From the NCBI RefSeq assembly GCF_014596085.1, contig NZ_JACCJY010000018.1, positions 1-64,000 of the forward strand: 64,000 bases of DNA, given 5' to 3'. Source of the stretch: Azospirillum tabaci. Lineage in GTDB: Bacteria; Pseudomonadota; Alphaproteobacteria; Azospirillales; Azospirillaceae. A program made the translations under genes and the position numbers. This document shows positions 39,725-49,111 of this stretch, piece by piece. The notes under the pieces were generated by a model that was not told where the DNA came from, did not search any database, and saw only the letters and a list, made by a program, of their open reading frames with translations. The first letter of the stretch is position 1; the number at the start of each line of letters is the position of its first letter.

Positions 39725-40885
39725 ATGGCGCAGGACGCGGCGCAGGGGGTGACGGGCCGGAGCTTCGGCCGGCCGGGCGAGGTGCCCGGCTGGGTCGGCT
39801 ACGCGCTTCTGCCGCTGCTGAACCTGCTCGCCGCCCTCGCCCTGTCCGGGCTGGTCATCCTGGTGATCGGCGAGAATCCGCTGGACGTGCTGGCGCTGCT
39901 GGTGACCGAGGCGGTCGGCTATCCGGAGGCCATCGGCTACACCCTCTACTACACGACCAGCTACATCTTCACCGGACTGGCGGTCGCCATCGCCTTCCAT
40001 TGCGGGCTGTTCAACATCGGCGGGGAAGGGCAGGCCTATCTCGGCGGTTTGGGGGCCGGGCTGGTCGGGCTGGCGCTGACCGGCTGGCCCTGGCCGGTGG
40101 CGGCGCTGGGGGCGGTGGCCCTGTCGGCTCTGTTCGGGGCGGTGTGGGCGGCGATCCCCGGCTGGCTCCAGGCCAAGCGCGGCAGCCACATCGTCATCAC
40201 GACGATCATGTTCAACTTCATCGCCGCCGCGGTCATGACCTATCTGCTGGTCGACGTGCTGATCCGCCCCGGATCGCAGTCGCCGGAAACGCGGGAGTTC
40301 GATCCCGGCGTCTGGCTGCCCACCATGGACCGGGTCCTCGGCTGGGCCGGCATCGCCGTCCCGGCCTCGCCGCTGAACCTGTCCTTCCTGTGGGCGCTGG
40401 CCTGCTGCGCGCTGTTTTACCTGTTCCTGTGGCGGACCCGCTGGGGCTACGAGATTCGCACGGTCGGGCGGAACGAGCGGGCGGCGGTCTATGCCGGCAT
40501 CTCCCCGGCGCGGAACATCATCCTGGCCATGGCGATCTCCGGGGCGCTTGCCGGCTTCGTCGGGGTGAACGAGATCATGGGGGTGCAGCACCGCATCCTG
40601 CTGAACTTCACCGGCGGGGTGGGCTTCGTCGGCATCGCCGTGGCGCTGATGGGGCGCAACCACCCGGTGGGGATCGTCCTGGCGGCGCTGCTGTTCGGCG
40701 TGCTGGCGCAGGGGGGCGGGCAGGTGTCCTTCGAATACCCCACCGTGAACCGGGAGCTGGTGATGGTCATCCAGGGCCTCGTCATCCTGTTCGCCGGGGC
40801 GCTGGAGAACCTGTTCAAGCCGCGGGTCGAGGCGCTGTTCCGCCGCCGCGGCGGGGGCCATGATGGGGGAACAGCGCATGGATGA
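39725..40885 (+). CDS. Nucleoside ABC transporter permease 1
   Basis: This is an RbsC-like (BPD_transp_2) permease of about 386 residues and ten helices. It has FHCGLFNIGGEGQAYLGGLG, IVITTIMFNFIAAAVMTYLL and RTVGRNERAAVYAGI segments typical of the first permease in nucleoside importers. ATG 39725 has GGAG about six bases upstream; a GTG at 39704 is possible but has no such site. Its last codons overlap the second permease gene. Confidence 0.9.
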   Translation: MAQDAAQGVTGRSFGRPGEVPGWVGYALLPLLNLLAALALSGLVILVIGENPLDVLALLVTEAVGYPEAIGYTLYYTTSYIFTGLAVAIAFHCGLFNIGGEGQAYLGGLGAGLVGLALTGWPWPVAALGAVALSALFGAVWAAIPGWLQAKRGSHIVITTIMFNFIAAAVMTYLLVDVLIRPGSQSPETREFDPGVWLPTMDRVLGWAGIAVPASPLNLSFLWALACCALFYLFLWRTRWGYEIRTVGRNERAAVYAGISPARNIILAMAISGALAGFVGVNEIMGVQHRILLNFTGGVGFVGIAVALMGRNHPVGIVLAALLFGVLAQGGGQVSFEYPTVNRELVMVIQGLVILFAGALENLFKPRVEALFRRRGGGHDGGTAHG

Positions 40886-41852
40886 CGCCCTGCTCGTCGT
40901 CCTGCTGCTGGCCGACGCCACCATCCGCGTGGCGACCCCGCTGGTGCTGGCCGCCTTCGCGGCGCTCTACAGCGAGCGGGCGGGGGTGGTGGACATCGGG
41001 CTGGAGGGCAAGATGCTGGCCGGCGCCTTCTTCGCCGCCGCCGTCGCCTCCTCCACCGGCAGTCCCTGGTTGGGCTTGGGCGCCGCCGTCGCGGCCTCGG
41101 TGGCGCTGGCGCTGGTCCATGGCTTCGCCTGCATCACCCACAAGGGCAATCAGGTGGTGTCGGGCATGGCGATCAACATCCTGGTCGCCGGGTTGGCGCC
41201 GACCCTGGCCTACGCCTGGTTCCGCCAGGGCGGCCAGACCCCGCTGCTGCCGGGGGAGGCGCGGCTGCCGCAGATCCATCTGCCGGGGGTGGAGGCGCTG
41301 TCCGGCGTCCCGGTCCTCGGCCCCGTCTACCGGGAGCTGATCGACGACGCCAGCGTCCTGATCTGGCTGACGGTCCTTCTGGTGGTGGCGACCCATTGGG
41401 TGTTCACCCGCTCGCGCTTCGGGCTGCGGCTGCGCGCGGTGGGGGAGAACCCCTCGGCGGTTGACACGGCGGGGCTGTCGGTCACGCGGCTGCGCTATCA
41501 GGCGGTGATCATCACCGGGGTGCTGACCGGAATCGCCGGCGCCTACCTGTCCACCGCGCACGGCGCCGGCTTCGTGCGCGACATGACGGCGGGCAAGGGC
41601 TATCTGGCGCTGGCCGCGCTGATCTTCGGGAAATGGCGGCCCTGGCCGACGCTGTTCGCCTGCCTGCTCTTCGCCTTCACCGACGCGGTGCAGGTCCGCC
41701 TGCAAGGCGTGCCGCTGCCGGTGGTGGGGGTGATCCCGGTGCAGTTCATCCAGATGCTGCCCTATGTGCTGACCGTGCTTCTGCTCGCCGGCTTCGTCGG
41801 CCGGGCGGTGGCGCCCAAGGCCAGCGGCGTCCCCTATGTGAAGGAGCGGTGA
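40878..41852 (+). CDS. Nucleoside ABC transporter permease 2
   Basis: This is the second RbsC-like permease, about 324 residues, with ERAGVVDIGLEGKMLAGAFF, THKGNQVVSGMAINILVAGL and RLRAVGENPSAVDTAGLSV, the usual landmarks of the shorter partner. ATG 40878 is chosen for its GGGGGA site and eight-base overlap with the upstream gene; two ATGs at 40860 and 40863 would add six residues. The stop overlaps the cdd start by one base (TGATG). Confidence 0.9.
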   Translation: MDDALLVVLLLADATIRVATPLVLAAFAALYSERAGVVDIGLEGKMLAGAFFAAAVASSTGSPWLGLGAAVAASVALALVHGFACITHKGNQVVSGMAINILVAGLAPTLAYAWFRQGGQTPLLPGEARLPQIHLPGVEALSGVPVLGPVYRELIDDASVLIWLTVLLVVATHWVFTRSRFGLRLRAVGENPSAVDTAGLSVTRLRYQAVIITGVLTGIAGAYLSTAHGAGFVRDMTAGKGYLALAALIFGKWRPWPTLFACLLFAFTDAVQVRLQGVPLPVVGVIPVQFIQMLPYVLTVLLLAGFVGRAVAPKASGVPYVKER

Positions 41853-42280
41853 TGAGCGACCCGCAAGAGGCCCCGATTGTCGACTCTTTGATCGCCGCCG
41901 CCCGCGACGCGATGGCGCAGGCCTACGCGCCCTATTCTCATTTTTCGGTCGGTGCGGCCATTTTGGGCGAGTCCGGGCGCATCCACGCCGGGGCGAATGT
42001 GGAGAACGCCGCCTACCCGCAGGGCCAGTGCGCCGAGGCCTCGGCCATCGGGGCGATGATCCTTGCCGGGGACCGGACCATCCGGGCGATCTCGGTCATG
42101 GGCGGCAAGCCCGGCGACGGGCGGCTCTGCACGCCCTGCGGCGGGTGCCGCCAGCGCCTGCGCGAGTTCGCCAAACCCGACACGCCGATTCATGTCTGTG
42201 GACCGGAAGGGCTTCGCCAAACGTTTCGGTTGGACGAGTTGCTGCCCCACTCCTTCGGCCCCGACAATCTCGACTTCTGA
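41852..42280 (+). CDS. cdd: Cytidine deaminase
   Basis: This enzyme converts cytidine and deoxycytidine to uridine and deoxyuridine. The 142-residue protein has the zinc site in GANVENAAYPQGQCAEASAI (the catalytic Glu and one Cys are in QCAE) and CTPCGGCRQRLREF with the other Cys ligands. YAPYSHFSVGAAIL at the N-terminus is also diagnostic. Zn ligation by three Cys marks the tetrameric class. It is translationally coupled to the permease before it. Confidence 0.95.
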   Translation: MSDPQEAPIVDSLIAAARDAMAQAYAPYSHFSVGAAILGESGRIHAGANVENAAYPQGQCAEASAIGAMILAGDRTIRAISVMGGKPGDGRLCTPCGGCRQRLREFAKPDTPIHVCGPEGLRQTFRLDELLPHSFGPDNLDF

Positions 42281-42295
42281 GGGGAACTGACCGTC

Positions 42296-43129
42296 ATGAC
42301 CGCCGCACGCGCCGCCGCGGAAATCCTGCACCGGGTCCCCGGCTTCCGCCCGCGGGTGGGAATCGTGCTCGGCTCCGGCCTGGGCGGGGTCGCCGACCGG
42401 ATCGAGGGGGCGACCGTCATGCCCTACGGCGACCTGCCCGGCTTCCCGCTGCCCAGCGTGGAAGGACACATGGACCGGCTGGTGCTCGGCCATCTCGGTG
42501 GCCAGCCCGTCGCCTGCATGCAGGGCCGCGTCCACGCCTACGAGGGCAACGGCTTCGACGCGCTGAAGACGGCGATCCGCGCGCTGAAGCTGGCCGGCTG
42601 CGACACGCTGGTGCTGACCTGCGCCGCCGGCTCGCTTCGGGTGGAGGTGGGGCCGGGGCGGCTGATGGCGATTTCCGACCACATCAACATGCTGGGCGCC
42701 AACCCACTGACCGGTCCCAACGAGGACAGCTTCGGCCCGCGCTTCCCCAGCATGACCGACGCCTGGGACCCGGCCCTGCGCGCGCTGATGCGGCGCCGGG
42801 CGTTGGAGTTGAACATCGATCTGGTCGAGGGCGTGTACGCCGCCTATCCCGGCCCCTCCTTCGAGACGCCGGCCGAGGTCCGGATGTTGAAGGTCCTGGG
42901 GGCGGACGCGGTCGGCATGTCCACGGTGCCCGAATGCATCGTCGCGCGGCATTGCGGCCTCCGGGTCGCGGGCTGCGCGGTCATCACCAACCTGGGGGTG
43001 GGACTCGGCGACGGGCCGGTGGACCATGACCAGACCCTGCGCGCCGCCTCGGCCGCCGCCTCCGACCTGGAGCGGCTGCTGACCGGCTTTCTCGACGGGC
43101 TGAACATAGACGAAGGACGCCGGTCATGA
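42296..43129 (+). CDS. Purine nucleoside phosphorylase
   Basis: This is a 277-residue member of the trimeric PNP family (PunA/DeoD-like class II). The phosphate-binding IVLGSGLGGVADRI is near residue 24, with YGDLPGFPLPSVEGH, GRVHAYEGN, AAGSLRVEVGPG, the purine-site Glu region AAYPGPSFETPAE and AVGMSTVPECIVARHCG. It cleaves inosine and guanosine (and deoxy forms) with phosphate. It overlaps the deoC start by four bases. Confidence 0.94.
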   Translation: MTAARAAAEILHRVPGFRPRVGIVLGSGLGGVADRIEGATVMPYGDLPGFPLPSVEGHMDRLVLGHLGGQPVACMQGRVHAYEGNGFDALKTAIRALKLAGCDTLVLTCAAGSLRVEVGPGRLMAISDHINMLGANPLTGPNEDSFGPRFPSMTDAWDPALRALMRRRALELNIDLVEGVYAAYPGPSFETPAEVRMLKVLGADAVGMSTVPECIVARHCGLRVAGCAVITNLGVGLGDGPVDHDQTLRAASAAASDLERLLTGFLDGLNIDEGRRS

Positions 43130-44004
43130 AACTTCCCGCCGATCTGCAACGGGCGCTCGACACCGTGGCCGCCGTCAAGGCCGACGCCAAGGGAGCCGGC
43201 CGGGCCATCGGCCTGCTCGACCTGACCAGCCTGAACGACGACGACACCGACCAGACGGTGGAAGCGCTGTGCAAGCGCGCCGTCAGCCCCGCCGGAAAGG
43301 TCGCCGCGGTGTGCGTCTGGCCGCGCTTCGTCAAGACCGCGCGCAAGGCGCTGAAGGGCAGCGGCGTGAAGATCGCCACCGTCGTCAACTTCCCCTCGGG
43401 GGAGGCCGACGCGGCGACGGTGGCGGCGGAGACCAAGGCGGCCATCAAGGACGGCGCGAACGAGATCGACGTGGTGCTTCCCTACCGCGCCTTCATCGAC
43501 GGCGCCCGCACCCAGCCGATGAACGTCATCCGCGCCTGCCGCGAGGCCTGCGGGACCGACGTGACGATGAAGGTGATCCTGGAATCCGGCTGCTTCCCCG
43601 ACCCGGAGCTGCTGGCCTGGGCCGCCCGCGACTCCATCGCCGCCGGGGCCGACTTCCTGAAGACCTCCACCGGCAAGGTGCAGCCCGCCGCGACGCTGGA
43701 GGCGGCGGCGCTGCTGCTGCACGTCATCCACGAATCGGGCAAGCCGGTGGGCTTCAAGGCGGCGGGCGGCATCCGCAACGCCGATGGGGCGGCGGCCTTC
43801 CTGGCGCTCGCCACCGCGATCCAGGGCAAGGGATGGGCCAAGCCGGAGACCTTCCGCTTCGGCGCGTCGGCGCTGCTGGACTCGCTGCTTGCCACAGCCG
43901 GCCATGGCGGCGGCGGCAAGAGCGACGGCAAGGACGGCAAAGACGGCAAGGGTGACGGCAAGGGCGGTGGGGCGGTTGCCCAGCCGGCCACCGCCGGCTA
44001 TTGA
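43126..44004 (+). CDS. deoC: Deoxyribose-phosphate aldolase with low-complexity C-terminal tail
   Basis: DeoC splits deoxyribose-5-phosphate into acetaldehyde and glyceraldehyde-3-phosphate. The 292-residue protein has LLDLTSLNDDDTDQTVEALC, the VNFPSG segment, NEIDVVLPYRAF, the Schiff-base lysine in ADFLKTSTGK, and GFKAAGGIRNADGA. The last 30 or so residues (after LLATAGHGGGG) are a Gly/Lys/Asp repeat (KSDGKDGKDGKGDGKGG) and an Ala/Pro end. These are not part of the enzyme fold and are a likely lineage-specific tail. Confidence 0.94.
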   Translation: MKLPADLQRALDTVAAVKADAKGAGRAIGLLDLTSLNDDDTDQTVEALCKRAVSPAGKVAAVCVWPRFVKTARKALKGSGVKIATVVNFPSGEADAATVAAETKAAIKDGANEIDVVLPYRAFIDGARTQPMNVIRACREACGTDVTMKVILESGCFPDPELLAWAARDSIAAGADFLKTSTGKVQPAATLEAAALLLHVIHESGKPVGFKAAGGIRNADGAAAFLALATAIQGKGWAKPETFRFGASALLDSLLATAGHGGGGKSDGKDGKDGKGDGKGGGAVAQPATAGY

Positions 44005-44040
44005 TCCGCGCGACGGTTTGACCACGGAACGGACGCACGG

Positions 44041-45363
44041 ATGCTTCCCCAGGAACTGATTCGCAAGAAGCGCGACGGCGCACGCCTGGACGCGGCGGAG
44101 ATTGGCGCCTTCGTGCGCGGCATCACCGACGGCTCCGTCAGCGAAGGGCAGGCGGCGGCCTTCGCCATGGCCGTCTTCTTCCGCGGCATGACGCTGGAGG
44201 AGCGGGTGGCCCTGACGCTGGCCATGCGGGACTCCGGGACGGTGATGCGCTGGGACCATCTGGACCTGCCGGGACCGGTGGTCGACAAGCATTCGACCGG
44301 CGGCGTCGGCGACAAGGTCAGCCTGATCCTTGCCCCGGCGCTGGCTGCCTGCGGCGGCTTCGTGCCGATGGTGTCGGGCCGTGGGCTGGGCCACACCGGT
44401 GGAACGCTCGACAAGTTCGAGAGCATCCCCGGCTACCGCGCCAAGCCCGACCGGGCGACGCTGGAGCGGGTGGTGAAGGAGGTCGGCTGCGCGGTGATCG
44501 GGGCCACCGACGACATCGCACCCGCCGACCGCCGCCTCTACGCCATCCGCGACGTGACGGCGACGGTGGAGACCATCGACCTGCTGACCTCCTCGATCCT
44601 GTCGAAAAAGCTGGCGGCGGGGCTGGACGCGCTGGTGATGGACGTGAAGTTCGGCTCCGGCGCCTTCCTGCCCGACATCGCCAAGGCGCGGGAACTGGCC
44701 GACAGCCTCGTCACCGTGGCCGAGGGCGCGGGGCTGCCCACCGTCGCCCTGCTGACCGACATGAACGAGGTGCTGGGCCTGACCGCCGGCAACGCGCTGG
44801 AGATGCGGGAGTGCATCGATATCCTGCGCGGCGGCGCAGCCGACTCCCGGCTCTACGAGGTCACCGCCGCCCAAGCCGCCGAACTGCTGGTGCTGGCCGG
44901 GCTGGCTCCCGACGCCGCTGAAGGCCGCGCCCGCTTCGACCAGGCGATGGCGAGCGGGCAGGCGGCCGAGCGCTTCGCCCGCATGGTCCACGCGCTGGGC
45001 GGCCCGGCGGACCTGCTGGACGCTCCGGACCGGTATCTGGACGCTGCCCCCGTCGTCCAGCCGGTCTTCGCCGAGCGGGCGGGCGTGGTGGCGGCCATCG
45101 ACGTGCGGGCGGTCGGCATCGCCGTGGTGGCCCTGGGCGGCGGGCGGACCAAGACGACTGATCCCGTCGATTTCGCCGTCGGGCTGGCCGAGGTTGCCGG
45201 GTTGGGCGCTTCGGTGGGACCGTCCGGGCGCCCGCTCGCCATCGTCCATGCCCGCAGCGCGGCGCAGGCGGAGAACGCGGCAGCGCTGCTCCGCCGCGCC
45301 TTCACCGTGGCCGACACCGCCCCGCCGGCCGGGCCGCTGATCGCCGACCGCATCCGGCTGTAA
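44041..45363 (+). CDS. deoA: Thymidine phosphorylase
   Basis: DeoA cleaves thymidine and deoxyuridine to base and deoxyribose-1-phosphate. The 440-residue protein has the family signature [20 protein letters not shown] (about residues 120-139), [15 protein letters not shown] for phosphate binding, and the N-terminal [19 protein letters not shown] helical domain. It is the last gene of the salvage cluster. phosphopentomutase (deoB), which links its product to DeoC, is not in the window. Confidence 0.95.
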   Translation: MLPQELIRKKRDGARLDAAEIGAFVRGITDGSVSEGQAAAFAMAVFFRGMTLEERVALTLAMRDSGTVMRWDHLDLPGPVVDKHSTGGVGDKVSLILAPALAACGGFVPMVSGRGLGHTGGTLDKFESIPGYRAKPDRATLERVVKEVGCAVIGATDDIAPADRRLYAIRDVTATVETIDLLTSSILSKKLAAGLDALVMDVKFGSGAFLPDIAKARELADSLVTVAEGAGLPTVALLTDMNEVLGLTAGNALEMRECIDILRGGAADSRLYEVTAAQAAELLVLAGLAPDAAEGRARFDQAMASGQAAERFARMVHALGGPADLLDAPDRYLDAAPVVQPVFAERAGVVAAIDVRAVGIAVVALGGGRTKTTDPVDFAVGLAEVAGLGASVGPSGRPLAIVHARSAAQAENAAALLRRAFTVADTAPPAGPLIADRIRL

Positions 45364-45395
45364 AGGGCCGGCTGTAAAGGGCCGGCTGTAAGAGG
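45354..45395 (+). repeat. 14-bp tandem repeat spanning the deoA stop codon
   Basis: CCGGCTGTAAAGGG occurs twice in tandem (45354-45367, 45368-45381) and a third, diverged copy follows. The deoA TAA lies in the first copy. This resembles the stop-codon-spanning repeat at 7693. Confidence 0.88.
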
Positions 45396-45403
45396 TCGGG
45401 GCG

Positions 45404-47458
45404 TCACGCGGCGTGGCGCCCGTCCTCGGCCTGCCACGCCCGCACCGGCCCCACCAGAGCCTCCGCGGCGAGGCGGCCCGAGATGACGCAGGCCTCCACC
45501 CCCGGACCGGGGAAGACCCCGCCGCCGGCCAGCAACAGGCCGGGCACCGGCGACTTGGCGGGAAGCGCCGGATCGGTGCCGTAGATCGCTCCCTCCGTCG
45601 TGTGGGCGTAGCGGGCGAAGGTGGCGGGGCTGGCCTCCTGCCGGTGCAGGATATGGCGCTCCAGATCCGGGATCACGGCCGCGGCTGCGGCGATCATCGC
45701 ATCGCCCTCCCGCGTCTTCCGCGCGCGGTAGTCGATGGCGGAGCGGTCCCAGGCGCCGCCCGCCGGGTCCAGCCGCATCAGCGTCAGCGCCGCGCAGCCC
45801 GGCGGCGCCAGACCGGCGTCATGGGCGGAGGGCAGCGCCAGCGCCATCCCGGCATCCGTCAGAAAAGTCATAGCCGGCAGGTCCGGGCGGATGTCCAGCG
45901 CCAGCGTGACCAGGAAGGCGGAGGTCGTGGGGCGCAACGCCCGGCATCGCTCCACGCAACCGGCGGGCAGATGCTCCTCCCCCACCAGTTCCAGCAGGGT
46001 CCGCCGGGCGTCGGCGTTGGATATCACCGCGGCGGCGACGACGCGCTCCCCGCCCATGGTTTCGACCCCGGCGGCCCGGCCGTCCTCGACCAGAATGCGG
46101 CGGACGGGGGTGCGCAGCCGGACCTCGCCGCCCTTGGCGCGGATCGCCTCGACCAGCGCGTCGGCCAGCCGCTGCGATCCGCCCTCCGGGTAGGCGCCGC
46201 CATCGAAGAAGTAGCCGAAGATCGGGGCCATCTGGGTGGCACCCAGCCGCTCCGGCCGGTCGGACAAATAGCCGGTCAGGCTGGACAGCAGGGCGCGGGC
46301 TCCGGCGTCGGGCACGTAATGCTCCAGCATCTCCAGAAAGCCGCGCTCCTGCCAGCCGAAGGCCTGCGGGCACTCCAGCGGATAGGCGCGCATCGCCGCG
46401 ACGCTGCGCGGGATGTGGGGAAGGCCGGTCTCGGCGCAGCCGCGGTAGAGGTCACGGTAAACCCCGCGCATCTCCTCCAGAAAGGCGGCGGCCCCGGCGG
46501 CGCTGCCGGGATGCTCCCGCGCGATCAGGGCGGCCAGCCCCGCGGCGTCGCCGGGCAATGGCTGAAGGGCGCCATCCCGGACGATGGCGCGGTTCACCGG
46601 GTGCCAGCGCAGGCGGTCCGCCACTCCGACCGTGCGCAGCAGATGCCCGACCGGCCCGTCCGGACGGGTGCCGCTGACGTCATGCACGCCGGCGTCGAAG
46701 ATGAAGCGGCCCATCGTCCCGTCGCGCATCCGCAGCTTGCGGTCCCAGGAGGAGCAGTAGCCGCCCGGACGGTCGTGCGCCTCCAGGACGGTGACGCGAA
46801 CCCCGGCCTCCGCCAGCAGGGCCGCCGCGGTCAGCCCGCCGATGCCGGCGCCCACGATGACGACACCGTCCGTTTGTTCAAGGACGGCGGACGCGGGCCA
46901 AGGGTAAGGCTCCCGCTCGGCCAGCCGGCGGGCGACGGTCCGGTTGACCAGCCAATCCGGCAATCGGCGGTTCCCCAGCAGGCCGACCAGCGTGGCGAGG
47001 GCGGAGGTGACAGCGCCGACCTCCGTTGCGACGGCGAAGCCGGCGGCGCCGGCCAGGAAGACCACTCCCCACAGCGCGGTGACCGCCTTGTTGACGGCGA
47101 CGAACTGCGGCAGGTGCCACAGGCCGGGCGGTGTCGTCTCACGGGCGTAGGGCAGGGTGAAGGGACGGCCCAGCGCGAGCGAGGCGAAGGCCATGCCGGC
47201 CAGGACTAGATGGACGGTCACCCCCATCCGCTCCAGCGGTCCGATGAGGAGCAGCAGGGCGAAGAAGGCGGCGGCGATCAGTTCCGGCGCCTTCGGCGAT
47301 CCTGCACGCCAATCATGGGCGCAGAGCGTCAGGCTGAGCAGCAGCGCCGCCAGCACGGCCGCCGCATGGCCCGCCGGCTGGAGGACGCCGAAGGCGATCC
47401 AGGGCGAGACGCCGACGAGGATACGGATCGGTTGGGGTATCGGCTTTGACAGGAGCAT
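45404..47458 (-). CDS. CrtI/phytoene-desaturase-like FAD oxidoreductase with N-terminal membrane domain
   Basis: This 684-residue protein is in two parts. Residues about 1-190 hold five or six hydrophobic segments (for example HAAAVLAALLLSLTLCAHDW, APELIAAAFFALLLLIGPLE and AVTALWGVVFLAGAAGFAVA). From about residue 205 a Rossmann FAD-binding motif (VVIVGAGIGGLTAAALLAEA) starts a full CrtI/CrtISO-like oxidoreductase with GGSQRLADALVEAIRAKGGE and the C-terminal GLLLAGGGVFPGPGVEACVI motif. Such enzymes desaturate or isomerise carotenoids or reduce retinol-like lipids. No other carotenoid gene lies nearby, so the substrate is unknown. AGGAGC lies on the wrong side of the ATG and the start at 47458 is chosen from the first helix. 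Confidence 0.82.
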   Translation of the reverse strand: MLLSKPIPQPIRILVGVSPWIAFGVLQPAGHAAAVLAALLLSLTLCAHDWRAGSPKAPELIAAAFFALLLLIGPLERMGVTVHLVLAGMAFASLALGRPFTLPYARETTPPGLWHLPQFVAVNKAVTALWGVVFLAGAAGFAVATEVGAVTSALATLVGLLGNRRLPDWLVNRTVARRLAEREPYPWPASAVLEQTDGVVIVGAGIGGLTAAALLAEAGVRVTVLEAHDRPGGYCSSWDRKLRMRDGTMGRFIFDAGVHDVSGTRPDGPVGHLLRTVGVADRLRWHPVNRAIVRDGALQPLPGDAAGLAALIAREHPGSAAGAAAFLEEMRGVYRDLYRGCAETGLPHIPRSVAAMRAYPLECPQAFGWQERGFLEMLEHYVPDAGARALLSSLTGYLSDRPERLGATQMAPIFGYFFDGGAYPEGGSQRLADALVEAIRAKGGEVRLRTPVRRILVEDGRAAGVETMGGERVVAAAVISNADARRTLLELVGEEHLPAGCVERCRALRPTTSAFLVTLALDIRPDLPAMTFLTDAGMALALPSAHDAGLAPPGCAALTLMRLDPAGGAWDRSAIDYRARKTREGDAMIAAAAAVIPDLERHILHRQEASPATFARYAHTTEGAIYGTDPALPAKSPVPGLLLAGGGVFPGPGVEACVISGRLAAEALVGPVRAWQAEDGRHAA

Positions 47459-47671
47459 GGCGGACCCTTGCGGTGGTGACGCCCGCCAGACTGTCCACCG
47501 CGTCGGCCAGGGCCAGCGCCGATCCGCGAAAGGCCGGCTTCGCTTCGCCAAACGCCCGAACGTCGATTCACGAAGCGCGAAACGCCGGTGTCCCGCCGAA
47601 CGCCGCCGCGCGGGCCAGACCTGCGGTTGCGGCATTGGGCAGTGTTATGGTTGCTCAGATACTGTGCAATC

Positions 47672-48565
47672 ATGACCCAAGCCGCCGCTCTTCCCGCCGC
47701 TGCCAGCGATGACACACGCCGCGCCATCGGCTGCTTCCTGCTGGCCATCTTCCTGTTCGCGGGCATGGACACGCTCATCAAATATCTGAGCGGCGGCTAT
47801 CCGGTGGCGCAGCTCATGTTCGCGCGGTCGGTGGTGGCGCTGGTGCTGGTCGGCGGCATTTCGGTGGCGCGCGGCGGCTGGGGCGGGATGCGCACGCGGC
47901 GGCCCTTCGCCCACGTCTTCCGCTCGCTGGCCGGGCTGCTGTCGATGGGCTGCTTCTTCTACGCTTTCCGGCATCTGCCGCTGGCCGAGGTCTATGTGCT
48001 GAGCTTCGCCGGGCCGCTGTTCATCACGGCGCTGTCCATGCCGCTGCTCGGCGAGTCGGTGGGCTGGCGGCGCTGGGCGGCGGTGCTGGTCGGGTTCGGC
48101 GGCGTGGTGGTGATGGCCCGCCCGGAGGCCGACGCACCGCTCCTGCCGATTTTCGTCGGCGTGGCCGCGGCCTTCTTCTACGCGCTGGCGATGATCGCGG
48201 TGCGCGGCCTGTCGCGGACGGAGAGCAACACGGCCATCGTCGTCTATCTGCTTCTGACCACCACGGTGGTGAGCGGCGTGGCGGCGATCCCCGACTGGGT
48301 GCAGCCGGGCGGGTTCGACCTCGGGCTGATGCTTCTGGTCGGCACTCTGGGCGGGGCGGCGCAGGTGCTGATGACCCAGGCCTTCCGCCTGGGCCGCGCC
48401 GCGGTGGTGGCGCCCTTCGAGTACACGGGGATGATCTGGGCGACCCTGCTCGGCTTCCTAGTCTTCGGCGACGTGCCGACCCCCACCGTGCTGGCCGGGG
48501 CGGGGATCATCATCGCCAGCGGGCTCTACATCCTCTATCGGGAAACGCTGCGCCGCGGCGGCTGA
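47672..48565 (+). CDS. DMT superfamily (EamA) transporter
   Basis: This 297-residue protein has ten predicted helices in two EamA repeats. Landmarks include AIGCFLLAIFLFAGMDTLIK, LPLAEVYVLSFAGPLFITAL and the second-repeat end APFEYTGMIWATLLGFLVFG. These are probable exporters of metabolites; the substrate is not predictable. ATG 47672 begins MTQAAALPAA ahead of helix 1. It converges with the STAS gene with four bases between stops. Confidence 0.9.
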   Translation: MTQAAALPAAASDDTRRAIGCFLLAIFLFAGMDTLIKYLSGGYPVAQLMFARSVVALVLVGGISVARGGWGGMRTRRPFAHVFRSLAGLLSMGCFFYAFRHLPLAEVYVLSFAGPLFITALSMPLLGESVGWRRWAAVLVGFGGVVVMARPEADAPLLPIFVGVAAAFFYALAMIAVRGLSRTESNTAIVVYLLLTTTVVSGVAAIPDWVQPGGFDLGLMLLVGTLGGAAQVLMTQAFRLGRAAVVAPFEYTGMIWATLLGFLVFGDVPTPTVLAGAGIIIASGLYILYRETLRRGG

Positions 48566-48569
48566 CGAG

Positions 48570-48947
48570 TCAGGCGGCGGCGGGAAGCGCCAATGCGCGG
48601 TCGATGAGGCGCGGGGAGTCCGTCAGGGCGATGATCCGGCTGCGTTCCAGCACGCGCCGGATTCGCGGCGGGTGATTCTCGAAGGCGATGGCGCCGTCGT
48701 GGTCGAGCACCGCGTTGCGGAGCGCCAGCAGAATGCCGATGCCGCAGGAATCGAGGAACTCCACCCGTCCCAGATCGACGCACAGGATCAAGGCCTGCGC
48801 GTCCACGACGCGGCGGAGCAGGGGCGTCAGGCCGGGCAGGGCCGCGTGGTCGACCCGCCCCGACAGGACGGCGCGCAGCCCGCATCGGCCCTGCGCCGTG
48901 GCGAAGGGGTGCAAGGTGACGGTGCTGTGCGACGGGGTGGGCCGCAT
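48570..48947 (-). CDS. STAS-domain protein (anti-sigma-factor-antagonist-like)
   Basis: This 125-residue single STAS domain has the conserved LCVDLGRVEFLDSCGIGILL, where the Ser after the Asp is the position phosphorylated in SpoIIAA-type antagonists. ALRNAVLDHDGAIAFENHPP and an LERSRI helix follow. The first about 15 residues are less certain; the frame extends upstream but the extra part looks non-coding. No anti-sigma kinase gene is next to it. Could act in partner switching or as part of another signalling system. Confidence 0.78.
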   Translation of the reverse strand: MRPTPSHSTVTLHPFATAQGRCGLRAVLSGRVDHAALPGLTPLLRRVVDAQALILCVDLGRVEFLDSCGIGILLALRNAVLDHDGAIAFENHPPRIRRVLERSRIIALTDSPRLIDRALALPAAA

Positions 48948-49111
48948 GCTTCGTGACGACTTTCCGGTTGGGGCGACGGTCCGGCCCGGGCCGGCGGCGG
49001 CGGAAGGAACCACGGGAAGCGCGACTCTCCGGTGTCTGTTGCGTTGCGAAATTGTGAAAAGGTGCCGGGCCGCCGCTTGACAGCCGCGCGACGGACTCAC
49101 ACTGTGCACAC

